This document shows positions 7,973 to 16,068 of a stretch of DNA of 64,000 nucleotides, piece after piece. Source of the DNA: CAVQBC01 sp963848415 (GTDB taxonomy: Bacteria; Actinomycetota; Thermoleophilia; Solirubrobacterales; Solirubrobacteraceae). The stretch covers positions 1,302,001 through 1,366,000 of the forward strand of contig CAWKDN010000001.1 in the NCBI GenBank assembly GCA_963848415.1, in the 5' to 3' direction. The notes below the pieces were generated by a model, which searched no databases, had not been told where the DNA came from, and worked only from the letters and a program-made list of their open reading frames with translations. The position numbers and the translations under genes were made by a program. Position 1 is the stretch's first letter. Every line of letters starts with the position of its first letter.

Positions 7973-8881
7973 ATGGACGTCTGGACCCACGACCGCTGGC
8001 GCTTCCCGCTGCCCGAGCGCCACAAGTTCCCGATCGACAAGTACGCGCTGCTGCGCGCCCGCGTCGTGGCCGAGGGCATCGCCGGGCCGGGCGAGGTGCA
8101 CGAGCCGGCGCCGGTGGAGTGGTCGCGCCTGGAGGCCGTGCAGGAGCGCGGGCTCGTGCACCGCATCCGCCGCGGCGAGCTGACCGTGCGCGAGCAGCGC
8201 GGGCTCGGGCTGCCGTGGTCGCCCGAGCTGGTCGAGCGCGCGCGCCGGGCGGTCGGCGGGACGGTCGCCGCCGCGCGCCACGCCCTCGGCCACGGGCTGG
8301 GCATGAACCTCGGCGGCGGCACCCACCACGCCGGCTTCGACTTCGCGCGCGGCTACTGCCTGTTCAACGACGTCGGCGTCGCGCTCGCGGCGCTGCGCTC
8401 ACAGGACGGCGCGCTGCCCGCGGTGGTCGTCGACTGCGACGTCCACCAGGGCGACGGCACCGCCCAGCTCTTCGCCGCCGACCCCGCCACCTTCACGCTC
8501 TCGCTGCACGGCGCGCGCAACTACCCCTTCACCCGCATTCCCTCAGACCACGACGTCGACCTGCCGAGCGGCACCGGCGACGACGCCTACCTCGTCGCGC
8601 TCGACGCGGCACTCGACGTCGCGCTCGCGCGCACTGCTCCGGCCGTGGCCTTCTACCTCGCCGGCGCCGATCCGTGGGAGGGCGACCGCCTCGGCCGCCT
8701 GGCGCTGACCAAGGCCGGCCTGCGCGCCCGCGACGAGCTCGTCCTGGACCGCCTGCGCGCTGCCGGCGCCGCGGTCTGCGTCGTGCTCGCCGGCGGCTAC
8801 GCCTCCGACGTCCGCGACACTGTGGACATCAACGCCGCCACGGCGGCCGCGGTCGCGCGGCGGCTGACCGTCACCGCCTGA
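7973..8881 (+). CDS. histone deacetylase-like amidohydrolase (class IV type)
   Basis: A 302-residue zinc hydrolase beginning MDVWTHDRWRFPLPERHKFP at ATG 7973. The HDAC active site looks complete: His118-His119 in GGGTHHA, zinc ligands Asp156 and His158 in DCDVHQGDG, Asp233 in GADPWEGD and the transition-state Tyr276 in GGYA. The CLFNDVGVA block is characteristic of the bacterial/HDAC11-like class IV group. Bacterial members remove acyl groups from lysines, polyamines or small molecules; the substrate here is unknown. It stands alone on the plus strand. Length is typical of compact single-domain bacterial members. Confidence 0.88.
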   Translation: MDVWTHDRWRFPLPERHKFPIDKYALLRARVVAEGIAGPGEVHEPAPVEWSRLEAVQERGLVHRIRRGELTVREQRGLGLPWSPELVERARRAVGGTVAAARHALGHGLGMNLGGGTHHAGFDFARGYCLFNDVGVALAALRSQDGALPAVVVDCDVHQGDGTAQLFAADPATFTLSLHGARNYPFTRIPSDHDVDLPSGTGDDAYLVALDAALDVALARTAPAVAFYLAGADPWEGDRLGRLALTKAGLRARDELVLDRLRAAGAAVCVVLAGGYASDVRDTVDINAATAAAVARRLTVTA

Positions 8882-8885
8882 GCGT

Positions 8886-9587
8886 TCAGCGCTCGAGCCG
8901 CTCGAGCCGCTCCCGGATCGCGCGCAGCTCCTCGAGGATCTGGCGCTCCTCCTCGCGCGACTGCTGGCCGGCCACCACGAAGCGCTCGGCTGCGGCGGCC
9001 GTCAGGATCGCCACGAAGCCGACGCCGACGATCATGACCCCGATCGCGATGATGCGCCCGCCGTCGGTAGCCGGGCTGACGTCGCCGTAGCCGACGGTCG
9101 TGATCGTCGAGATCGCCCAGTACAGGCCCTCCCACGCGCTCAGGCCCTGCTCGCGCTCCACGGCGGCGAACGCCGTCCCGCCGAGCAGGATCAGGAAGGC
9201 GGTGAGCAGCGCGGCGTAGCGCAGGCCGTCTGGGGTGAACAAGACCTTGAGCGCCACGAAGGCGCGGACCAGGCGCAGCAGCCGGAGCAGGCGGAACAGC
9301 CGGGCGGCCTGGACGCTGGGCGGGGCGAACGGCGGTGTGAGGACGACGATCGCGAGGTCGAGCAGATGGCGCTTGCACCACGCCCGCCGGTCCGGCACGA
9401 CGCTGAGCATCACGACGATCTCGGCCACGAAGGTGAGCCAGATGGCCCAGTTGCCGACCTGCGCGAGGGCGTCCCACGGCTCGCCCGGCTCGATCTCCTC
9501 GACGGCGATCACCGGGATCACCAGCAGGGCGGCGACCAGCACGGCCACCTCGAAGCGCCGCTGCAGTCGCTCGCTGCGCTCGTCCAT
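8886..9587 (-). CDS. voltage-gated-like potassium channel
   Basis: A 233-residue membrane protein. Hydrophobic segments near residues 13-29, 44-63, 76-90 and 122-142 are followed by a pore helix and the K+ selectivity filter TTVGYGD at residues 163-169, and then a final segment at about 176-200. An arginine-rich S4-like stretch, RLFRLLRLLRLVRAF, spans 97-110. The C-terminal 25 residues (SREEERQILEELRAI) form a likely coiled coil for tetramer assembly. It is a short Kv-type channel with no cytoplasmic RCK or cyclic-nucleotide domain. It is convergent with the deacetylase-like gene, with a 4-bp gap. Confidence 0.9.
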   Translation of the reverse strand: MDERSERLQRRFEVAVLVAALLVIPVIAVEEIEPGEPWDALAQVGNWAIWLTFVAEIVVMLSVVPDRRAWCKRHLLDLAIVVLTPPFAPPSVQAARLFRLLRLLRLVRAFVALKVLFTPDGLRYAALLTAFLILLGGTAFAAVEREQGLSAWEGLYWAISTITTVGYGDVSPATDGGRIIAIGVMIVGVGFVAILTAAAAERFVVAGQQSREEERQILEELRAIRERLERLER

Positions 9588-9640
9588 GCCCTCCTTGTTC
9601 GACGCCGGAGGCGCAACTCTTCGGTTGGGGTCGCCGCGGG

Positions 9641-9862
9641 ATGAGCATCGTGATCGTCGTCTGTCTGCTGCTGGCGGTGGTCGCGGGCCTGGTCGCCAAC
9701 CGCTTCGTCCGGCCGTTCGCCAAGAGCGGGGTGCAGGGGGTCAAGCTCGAGCGCGTGGCCGCCGACCTCGGCGAGGACTACCCCGAGGACCACCCGGGGC
9801 GGCCGCTGCCCTGCGACGAGCAGGGCCGCCCCACGGCCGCCTTCGGGCTGCGCGAGTCCTAG
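9641..9862 (+). CDS. small single-pass membrane protein, unknown function
   Basis: A 73-residue protein starting MSIVIVVCLLLAVVAGLVANR: one N-terminal transmembrane helix, then an arginine/proline-containing acidic tail (DLGEDYPEDHPGRPLP). It has high-GC third positions like its neighbours and a GGGG stretch upstream of the ATG, which supports its being real. It lies between the divergent potassium channel and the convergent BCCT transporter. No family was recognised. The ATG is 53 bp from the channel start, so the two may share a regulatory region. Confidence 0.55.
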   Translation: MSIVIVVCLLLAVVAGLVANRFVRPFAKSGVQGVKLERVAADLGEDYPEDHPGRPLPCDEQGRPTAAFGLRES

Positions 9863-9866
9863 CCAG

Positions 9867-11489
9867 CTAGCCGGGCGTCGGCACGCCGGCCTGCCCGGCC
9901 GGCACGCGCGCGGGGTCCGGCTCGGGCTCGACGTCCTCCTCGCGCACGCCCGCTCCGGGGACCGGCCGGTCCGCCTGCAGCGCCTTCCACAGGCTCACGC
10001 ACAACCCGATCATCACCAGCATGAACGGCGCGGCGGCGATGATCGCCGCCTGCTGGAGCGCCTCAAGTCCGCCGGCCAGCAGCAGGATCCCCGCCGACGC
10101 GCCGGTCGCCGCGCCCCAGAAGATCACGATCGCGCGCGGCGGCGAGATGCTGCCGCCGGTCGAGAGCATGCCCATCACCAGCGACGCCGCGTCCGCGCCG
10201 GAGATGAAGAACAGCGCCACCAGCACGATCACGATGAACGACATCACGCCGGAGAGCGGGAACTGCTCGAGCGTCGAGAACAGGCCCTGTTCCGGGCTTT
10301 GGGCGACCGCCGCCGCGATATCCGCCTGGCCGGAGAGCTGCAGGTCGATCGCCGAGCCGCCGAGGATGGCGAACCACACGAAGCTCACGCCGCTGGGCAC
10401 CAGCAGCACGCCGAGCACGAACTCGCCGATCCGGCGCCCGCGCGAGATGCGCGCGATGAAGGCGCCGACGAACGGTGCCCACGAGATCCACCACGCCCAG
10501 TAGAAGATCGTCCACCCCGACAGCCACTCCTGGTCGCCGTAGGACCCGGTGCGGAAGCTGTTCGGGACCAGGCCGGTGACGTAGGCGCCGACGCTCTCGG
10601 TCAGCGTGTCGAAGATGAAGATGGTCGGCCCGACGACCAGCAGGAAGAGCAGCAGGAAGATCGCCAGCACCATGTTCGTGTTCGACAGCCACTGGATGCC
10701 CTTGTGGACGCCCGAGACGGCCGAGAGCACGAAGCACAGCGTCAGCACCACGATGATCGCCACCGCCAGCCCGTTGGTGGTCGCGGTGCCCCACAGGACG
10801 TTCATGCCGCTGTTGATCTGCAGCGCCCCGAGGCCCAGCGAGGTGGCGCTGCCGAACAGCGTCGCGAAGATCGCCAGGATGTCGATCGCCTTGCCGAGCG
10901 GCCCGTCGACGCGATCGCCGAGCAGCGGCCTGAACGCGCCGCTGATGAGGTTTCCACCCTTGCGGCGAAAGCCGAAGTAGGCGAGCGCCAGCCCGACCAC
11001 CGCGTAGATCGCCCACGGGTGGAACGCCCAGTGGAAGTAGGAGTACTCCATCGCCACGCGGGCGGCCTCGTCGGTGTTCGGCCGCGCCGCCCCGAACGGC
11101 GGCGCGCCCATGTGCGAGAGCGGCTCGGTCACGCCGTAGAACATCAGGCCGATGCCCATGCCGGCGCTGAACATCATCGCCACCCAGGACAGGGTGCGGA
11201 ACTCCGGCTTCTCGTCGTCGGCGCCCAGGCGGATCTTCCCGTAGCGGCTGACCCCCAAGAAGATCGCGAAGAGCAGGAAGCCGAACGTGGTCAGCACGAA
11301 CGCCCAGCCGAAGGTCTCGATGATCCAGCCGAGCGAGGAGTCGGCGACGCTCGAGAGCGAACTGGTCGACACCACCCCCCAGAGCACGAAGGCCAGCACG
11401 ATGGCGGCGGCGGTGTAGAAGACGACCGGGTCGATGCCCCGGCGCCCGACCGGATCGCTGCTCCGGCCCTCGACGCTGCTGCTCTCCAC
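9867..11489 (-). CDS. BCCT-family betaine/choline/carnitine transporter
   Basis: A 540-residue, about 12-helix transporter. SAGMGIGLMFYGVTEPLSH is the glycine-rich TM3 substrate/sodium motif of the BCCT family and WTIFYWAWWISWAPFVGAF the highly conserved TM8 signature. It would take up glycine betaine, choline or similar quaternary amines with Na+ or H+, usually for osmoprotection. The start is GTG at 11489 with GGGGAG 4-5 bases upstream. The C-terminal tail is short and proline-rich, shorter than the osmosensing tail of BetP. It has its own promoter (11535-11562) and is not in an operon. Confidence 0.93.
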   Translation of the reverse strand: MESSSVEGRSSDPVGRRGIDPVVFYTAAAIVLAFVLWGVVSTSSLSSVADSSLGWIIETFGWAFVLTTFGFLLFAIFLGVSRYGKIRLGADDEKPEFRTLSWVAMMFSAGMGIGLMFYGVTEPLSHMGAPPFGAARPNTDEAARVAMEYSYFHWAFHPWAIYAVVGLALAYFGFRRKGGNLISGAFRPLLGDRVDGPLGKAIDILAIFATLFGSATSLGLGALQINSGMNVLWGTATTNGLAVAIIVVLTLCFVLSAVSGVHKGIQWLSNTNMVLAIFLLLFLLVVGPTIFIFDTLTESVGAYVTGLVPNSFRTGSYGDQEWLSGWTIFYWAWWISWAPFVGAFIARISRGRRIGEFVLGVLLVPSGVSFVWFAILGGSAIDLQLSGQADIAAAVAQSPEQGLFSTLEQFPLSGVMSFIVIVLVALFFISGADAASLVMGMLSTGGSISPPRAIVIFWGAATGASAGILLLAGGLEALQQAAIIAAAPFMLVMIGLCVSLWKALQADRPVPGAGVREEDVEPEPDPARVPAGQAGVPTPG

Positions 11490-11534
11490 GAGACTCCCCT
11501 CTCTCTCGGCCCAACCCCTTGGGTACGCCGAGAT

Positions 11535-11562
11535 ATATTAGGCTCCCTCGCGGCCAAGTCAA
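11535..11562 (-). promoter_or_regulatory. sigma-70 promoter of the BCCT transporter gene
   Basis: On the minus strand, TTGACT (11562-11557), a 16-bp spacer and TAATAT (11540-11535) give a near-consensus housekeeping promoter, 46 bp before the GTG start. It is in a short AT-rich island that stands out in this GC-rich window. The predicted leader contains CCCAA-GGGG-TTGGG, a 5-bp hairpin just before the ribosome site. Confidence 0.65.
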
Positions 11563-11593
11563 CGGTCGCGCCTACCATGCAGGGGCCGTTTCC

Positions 11594-11665
11594 GGGGGCG
11601 TGGTGCTAACGGGAACACATCGGCCTTGCATGCCGAAGTTGGGGGTTCGATTCCCCCCGCCTCCA
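11594..11665 (+). tRNA. tRNA-Ala (anticodon TGC)
   Basis: A 72-nt cloverleaf. The acceptor stem GGGGGCG pairs with CGCCTCC and includes the G3:U70 pair that is the alanine identity element. The anticodon stem TCGGC/GCCGA encloses the loop CTTGCAT with anticodon TGC. The T arm is GGGGG-TTCGATT-CCCCC. The D stem has three clean pairs and one mismatch, and the variable loop has four bases. The 3' CCA is not encoded. Confidence 0.93.
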
Positions 11666-11968
11666 TAGCCCCGGTTCATGGTGCAACTGCCTGGGGTGGG
11701 CGAGACAACCGCCGGTCGAGGAGGCCAGGCCTGGCTGCGTCACTCCGCCCGCGGTCACGCGGGCGTGGTGTGGTGCCCGGTTGTCGCCTCCTGATCGGGC
11801 ATTCAGCGGACGGGTCCAAACCGGCGCGCCATCGCCAGTCTCCACGCCTCCCGCCGACACTGAGGTGTGCGCCCTCTCGCGTTCGCGCCCCGCTGGGCTT
11901 GTTCTGGGGTACTGACCGGGATTAGACCCGGCTGGATCGGCGTGGCGGTTTGAGCCGGGGAGTCTGTG
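11666..11968. other. non-coding gap after tRNA-Ala
   Basis: About 300 bp without a convincing gene on either strand. It contains GACAACCG and its inverse CGGTTGTC about 80 bases apart, each next to a GAGGAGG or CCTCC stretch, so a long imperfect hairpin is possible. No copy of the tRNA 3' end, as left by an integrated element, was found elsewhere in the window. Confidence 0.4.
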
Positions 11969-12478
11969 ATGGATCGTCTGAAGTACTTGCTCGTGGTCGG
12001 GGTATTGACGTTTGCAGGGTGTGCTGTCGCGGCCGGAACTGCGGCGGCGCCCGCATCCGCGAAGGCGCCTCCTGCGGGCCACACGGTGTTCGTCCATTCC
12101 GCCCTGAGCGGTAAGCTCGGCGGCGGCCGGCTGACCTTGCGCGGCGTGGGCCGGCGGGTGACCTGGGCGCACGAGAGCGGCCGTTCCGGGGCGCTGTTGG
12201 TCGAGCGGATGCACCGGCTCCTGTTCACATCGGGCCGGCCGTCCGCGACCGGCACGCTGCATGTGGCCGGCCACCGCGGCGGCGACGAGCTCACCGTCAA
12301 GCTGACCCGGCCGCGCTACAACGCCTCGCGCGGCACCGTGAGCTACCAGGTCAAGCAGAACAACCGCGGTCGCCTGCCTGGCCGGGCCGCTCGCGCGGCC
12401 GGAGCCGACCAGCAGTTCGGTGCCGCGTCGCTGTCCATCGTCGGCGCTCCCGCCTCGCTGCGAGCCGCCAACACCTAA
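11969..12478 (+). CDS. small secreted or lipoprotein, unknown function
   Basis: A 169-residue protein from ATG 11969 (GGGGAG six bases upstream; the GTG just before it at 11966 is the alternative). The N-terminus MDRLKYLLVVGVLTFAGCAV is a signal peptide; FAGC is a weak lipobox, and an Ala-Ser-Ala site downstream could serve signal peptidase I. The mature part is basic and beta-rich (LTLRGVGRRVTWAHES, GTLHVAGHRGGDELTVKLT, GTVSYQVKQNN), resembling small secreted beta-sandwich proteins. No family was recognised. It lies next to tRNA-Ala and uses more non-GC codons than its neighbours, which may indicate acquisition. Confidence 0.6.
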   Translation: MDRLKYLLVVGVLTFAGCAVAAGTAAAPASAKAPPAGHTVFVHSALSGKLGGGRLTLRGVGRRVTWAHESGRSGALLVERMHRLLFTSGRPSATGTLHVAGHRGGDELTVKLTRPRYNASRGTVSYQVKQNNRGRLPGRAARAAGADQQFGAASLSIVGAPASLRAANT

Positions 12479-12516
12479 TACATCTGTGTTCCCCGCGGGG
12501 AGACCGTTCGTCGGGG

Positions 12517-12801
12517 GTGCTGGGGGTCCATGAGGCCGGCCTGAAGCCAAACCAGACCCTGAACGTGACGCTCACCAACAATGACGGATCCATGTCTGGG
12601 GCCCAGTTGGGGATCAACCCCACGACGGACGCGAACGGGAACCTGGGGACGCAGGCACCGGTGCAGCTGGATGTGGTGTGCTGGGCGACGGCTCTGGCGC
12701 GTCGATATGAAGCAGCCTTGATTGCGGCAGACGGCTCCTCGAGACGCTGCATGGCGCCGGGTGATGAGCTTTCGGGCTGCCCGCCGTCACACCGACTATG
12801 A
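12517..12801 (+). pseudogene. probable remnant of a secreted Ig-like protein
   Basis: A 94-codon open frame. Its first 55 residues (GLKPNQTLNVTLTNNDGS and PTTDANGNLGTQAPVQL) read like one repeat of a secreted beta-sandwich protein. No signal peptide or good ribosome site precedes it, and the second half loses that character. Codons such as AAT, TTG and GCA are commoner than in surrounding genes. Its TGA overlaps the ATG of the sigma factor (ATGA), which may be coincidence. It is either a degraded C-terminal piece of a larger gene or an unusual small coupled gene. Confidence 0.35.
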
Positions 12802-13784
12802 GCTTCATCATCGACGACCTCCGGCCGCTCGACGAGCAGGCCTTCGGCGCCCGCGTCGTGCCGCACCGCCGCGAGTTGCACGTCCACTGCTACCGCCTGC
12901 TCGGGTCCTTCGAGGAGGCCGAGGACCTCGTCCAGGAGGCGTTCCTGCGCGCGTGGCGCCGGCGCGAGACCTACGAGGGCCGCGCGTCGGTTCGCGCGTG
13001 GCTGTACCGGATCGCGACGAACGCTTGCCTCGACGCGCTCGACAAGCGCCCGCGGCGGCCGAGCGCGAGCGGGGAGGTCGCGTGGCTGCAGCCCTATCCC
13101 GACGAGCTTCTCGAGCAGCTGCCCGACCGGCGCGAGGGCCCGGAGGACGTGGCGCTCGCCAAGGAGACCGTCGAGCTGGCGTTCATCGCCGCGATCCAGC
13201 ACCTCGCGCCGCTGCCGCGGGCCGTGCTCGTGCTGCGCGACGTCCTCGGCTGCTCGGCGAAGGAGACCGCGCGGCTGCTCGAGACGACAGCGGCGTCGGT
13301 GAACTCCGCGCTGCAGCGCGCGCGGGCTGGGTTGCGGGAGAGCTTGCCCGAGGACCGCGAGGCGTGGCAACACGCCGCCGAGCCGACCGCCGCCGAGCGG
13401 GAGCTGCTCGCCCGCTACGTCGAGTGCAGCGAGCGCGCCGACGCCGAGGGCCTGGCCGCGCTCATGCACGAGGACGTCCGCTTCTCGATGCCGCCGACGC
13501 CCGGCGTCTGGACCGGCCGGAGCACGGTCGTGCGGGGCTGGATCGACGGCGGGTTCGGATCGGAGGCGTTTGGCAGCATGCGGTGTGTCGTCACCCGCGC
13601 CAACGGTCAGCCCGCGGTCGCGGCCTACGTGCGCAAGCCGGGCGACGCCGCCTACGTTCCGCTGGCGATCGACGTCCTGCGGGTGCAGGACGGGGTCGTC
13701 ACCGAGATCGTCACCTTCGACGGCGCGGTGTTCGAGCACTTCGACCTGCCGGACACGCTCAGCGCGGCGGTCGGTACGAGATGA
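12798..13784 (+). CDS. ECF sigma factor with C-terminal SnoaL-like domain
   Basis: A 328-residue sigma factor. Region 2 contains CYRLLGSFEEAEDLVQEAFLR and VRAWLYRIATNACLDAL (about residues 35-80), region 4 contains LPRAVLVLRDVLGCSAKETA (about 140-190), and residues 200-328 form a SnoaL/NTF2-like domain (YVECSERADAEGLAALMHED). In large ECF groups of this design the fused domain replaces a separate anti-sigma factor and controls activity. It is coupled by an ATGA overlap to the lactonase-like gene, its likely target or partner. No clear ribosome site precedes the ATG at 12798. Confidence 0.9.
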   Translation: MSFIIDDLRPLDEQAFGARVVPHRRELHVHCYRLLGSFEEAEDLVQEAFLRAWRRRETYEGRASVRAWLYRIATNACLDALDKRPRRPSASGEVAWLQPYPDELLEQLPDRREGPEDVALAKETVELAFIAAIQHLAPLPRAVLVLRDVLGCSAKETARLLETTAASVNSALQRARAGLRESLPEDREAWQHAAEPTAAERELLARYVECSERADAEGLAALMHEDVRFSMPPTPGVWTGRSTVVRGWIDGGFGSEAFGSMRCVVTRANGQPAVAAYVRKPGDAAYVPLAIDVLRVQDGVVTEIVTFDGAVFEHFDLPDTLSAAVGTR

Positions 13785-14407
13785 ACGCCCCCGCCTCGAT
13801 CACCGTCACGCCGGTCTTCGTTGCCGACCTTTCCGTCGAGGGCGAGCGGATGCCGGTCTACGTGCACGTCATCGACCATCCCGATGCGCGCGTGCTGGTC
13901 GACACCGGCATGACGGAGCTGCACCCGGCGATGGCCGACATGGATCCCCGCCTGAAGCCGCTGAGCGAGCAGGACTTCGATCTCGCCGGCATCGACATCG
14001 TCGTCAACACCCACCTGCACGCCGACCACTGCGGCGGCAACCACCTCTTCGCCGGCAAGCCGATCTTCGTCCAGCGTCGGGAGCTCGACGACGCGCGCAG
14101 CCAGGACGACTACACCATTCGCGAGTGGGTCGAGGCGCCCGGCGTGCGCTACGTGCCGGTCGACGGCGAGCACGAGCTGCTGCCCGGGCTCCGGCTCGTC
14201 CCGGCGCCGGGGCACACACCCGGCATGCAGATGGTCGTCGTCGAGACCGGCGGGCGCCCGGTCGTCGTCGGCGGCGACGTGGCGGTGTGGTTCGGCGAGT
14301 TCGACGAGCCGCCCACCGAAGGCCGGCAGCGGGTCCTTGCCCTCGACCCCGAGCTCGTCTGGCTCACGCACGAGCACGAGCCATGGCGACCTCCACCGCC
14401 GCGTTGA
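13781..14407 (+). CDS. metallo-beta-lactamase-fold lactonase-like hydrolase
   Basis: A 208-residue protein of the MBL superfamily. The dinuclear zinc motif NTHLHADHCGGNH (HxHxDH) is at about residues 72-84, APGHTPGMQ supplies the next histidine and GGDVAVW the bridging aspartate. Length and arrangement resemble N-acyl-homoserine-lactone lactonases (AttM/AiiA type), which open lactone rings, but the fold also covers glyoxalases and other esterases. It starts inside the sigma factor's stop (ATGA), so the two are made together. The C-terminus, HEHEPWRPPPPR, is short. Confidence 0.8.
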   Translation: MNAPASITVTPVFVADLSVEGERMPVYVHVIDHPDARVLVDTGMTELHPAMADMDPRLKPLSEQDFDLAGIDIVVNTHLHADHCGGNHLFAGKPIFVQRRELDDARSQDDYTIREWVEAPGVRYVPVDGEHELLPGLRLVPAPGHTPGMQMVVVETGGRPVVVGGDVAVWFGEFDEPPTEGRQRVLALDPELVWLTHEHEPWRPPPPR

Positions 14408-14458
14408 CGTAGTGCGGTAAGTACTTGAAGATCGCAATCACCTTCGAAGGGGTCGCGG

Positions 14459-15064
14459 ATGCCGGACACCACCTGCCACATGTCGATCTCGCTCGACGGT
14501 TTCGTCGCCGGGCCGGACCAGAGTCGCGAGCACCCGCTCGGCAAGCGCGGACGGGAGGTCCACGGCTGGCACCTCGGCGACGAGCGCGCCAACGAGGCCG
14601 ACGAGACCGCCGTCGGCTGGCTCATGCGCCCGCGCGGCGCCTACGTCATGGGCCGCAACATGTTCGGGCCGATCCGCGGCCAATGGAAGGAGGACTGGCG
14701 CGGCTGGTGGGGGCCCGAGCCGCCGTACCACGCACCGGTGTTCGTGCTCACCCATCACGCCCGCGAGCCGATCGAGATGGAGGGCGGGACGACCTTCCAC
14801 TTCGTCACCGACGGCTTCGACGCCGCCTACGCACAGGCGCGTGAGACGGCCGGCGACGACGGCGTCGACATCGCGGGCGGCGCCTCCACCGTTCGGCAGG
14901 CGCTCGTCGCCGGGGTCGTCGACGAGCTCACGCTCGACATCGCCCCGGTCCTGCTCGGGTCCGGCGAGCGGATCTTCGACGGCGTCGAGTCGCTCGGGCT
15001 GGAGCCCATCGAGGTGCTGCATTCGCCGCTGGCCACGCACATCCGCTACCGCCGGGCGAGCTGA
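14459..15064 (+). CDS. dihydrofolate-reductase-fold protein (RibD C-terminal-like)
   Basis: A 201-residue protein of the YyaP/RibD-C family: MSISLDGFVAGPDQSREHPL at the N-terminus, GAYVMGRNMFGP in the middle and the NADPH-binding GVDIAGGASTVRQALVAGVVDELTLD with APVLLGSGERIFDG near the C-terminus. Stand-alone members are widespread reductases of unknown substrate; there is no deaminase domain and no riboflavin operon here, so riboflavin synthesis is not implied. It is 51 bp after the lactonase-like gene on the same strand and could be in the same transcript. Confidence 0.85.
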   Translation: MPDTTCHMSISLDGFVAGPDQSREHPLGKRGREVHGWHLGDERANEADETAVGWLMRPRGAYVMGRNMFGPIRGQWKEDWRGWWGPEPPYHAPVFVLTHHAREPIEMEGGTTFHFVTDGFDAAYAQARETAGDDGVDIAGGASTVRQALVAGVVDELTLDIAPVLLGSGERIFDGVESLGLEPIEVLHSPLATHIRYRRAS

Positions 15065-15126
15065 AGGCCGGCTCCCGATACGTCTCCCGGGGATCACGCC
15101 CGCAATCGGGTACAGGGAGCAGTGAG

Positions 15127-16029
15127 GTGGCCGCCCGCAGACTGCACACGCTGGCCGAGGGCGGGGCGTACTTCGAGGGCCCGCGCTGGCACGAGGGACG
15201 CTGGTGGGTGTCGGACTTCTACTCCCATCTGGTCTCGACCGTCGACCCCGACGGGAGCATGCGGGAGGTCCTGACCGTCGAGGGCCAGCCGTCGGGGCTG
15301 GGCTGGATGCCCGACGGGTCGCTGCTGGTCGTCTCGATGCGCGACCACCGGATCCTGCGGTGGACGGCCGAGACGGGCGCGACCGAGCACGCCGACGTGG
15401 GCGAGCACTGCTCCGGGCACCTCAACGACATGGTCGTCGACCGCCACGGTCGGGCCTACGTGGGCGAGTTCGGCTTCGACCTGATGGGCCTCGCGGACCC
15501 CGCCACCGCGGTCCTGATGCGCGTCGACCCGGATGGCTCCGCGACCGTCGAGGCGCGCGAGATGCTGTTCCCCAACGGCTCGGTCATCACGCCCGACGGG
15601 CGCACGCTGATCGTCGGCGAGACCGCCGGCGCGCGCTACACCGCGTTCTCCATCCAGGAGGACGGCTCGCTGACCGACCGCCGCGTCTGGGCGCAGGTCG
15701 CGCCCGCACCCGAGATCACCACGCTCATGGAGACGCTGTCCAAGCTCGCCTTCGGGCCGGACGGCTGCGCCCTGGACGCCGACGGGCACATCTGGTCCGC
15801 CGACGAGGTCGGCGCGCGCTGCGTCCGCCTGGCGCCTGGCGGGGAGATCGTCGACGAGATCCGGGCGCCCGACGGCCTGAACTGCTTCGCCTGCATGCTC
15901 GGCGGCGAGGACGGCCGGACGCTGCTGATCTGCGCCGCCCCGGACTTCGCCGAGGCCAATCGCAGCGCGGTGCGCGAGGGCGTCCTGCTCACCACGACCG
16001 TCGACGTACCGCACGCCGGCCTGCCCTGA
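15127..16029 (+). CDS. SMP-30/gluconolactonase/LRE-family protein
   Basis: A 300-residue six-bladed beta-propeller enzyme, GTG start at 15127 with GGGAG upstream. EGPRWHEGRWWVSDFYSH carries the metal-binding Glu, HLNDMVVDRHGRAYVG the Asn/Asp ligands and LFPNGSVITPDGRTL plus DADGHIWSADE the remaining metal-site residues. The family hydrolyses sugar or other lactones with Ca2+ or Zn2+. It is 62 bp downstream of the DHFR-like gene on the same strand. The true substrate is open. Confidence 0.87.
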   Translation: MAARRLHTLAEGGAYFEGPRWHEGRWWVSDFYSHLVSTVDPDGSMREVLTVEGQPSGLGWMPDGSLLVVSMRDHRILRWTAETGATEHADVGEHCSGHLNDMVVDRHGRAYVGEFGFDLMGLADPATAVLMRVDPDGSATVEAREMLFPNGSVITPDGRTLIVGETAGARYTAFSIQEDGSLTDRRVWAQVAPAPEITTLMETLSKLAFGPDGCALDADGHIWSADEVGARCVRLAPGGEIVDEIRAPDGLNCFACMLGGEDGRTLLICAAPDFAEANRSAVREGVLLTTTVDVPHAGLP

Positions 16030-16068
16030 GCGCAGGGTGGGCTGCGCCCGACGGGGTAGGAGAGCCGC

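Noticed and set aside
10299..11609. 436-codon frame antisense to the BCCT transporter
   Set aside because: Composition is Arg/His/Gln-rich shadow sequence, and the transporter on the other strand is unmistakable.
12614..12811. Minus-strand small ORF across the sigma-factor start
   Set aside because: No ribosome site and it spans both the remnant and the sigma gene; no domain.
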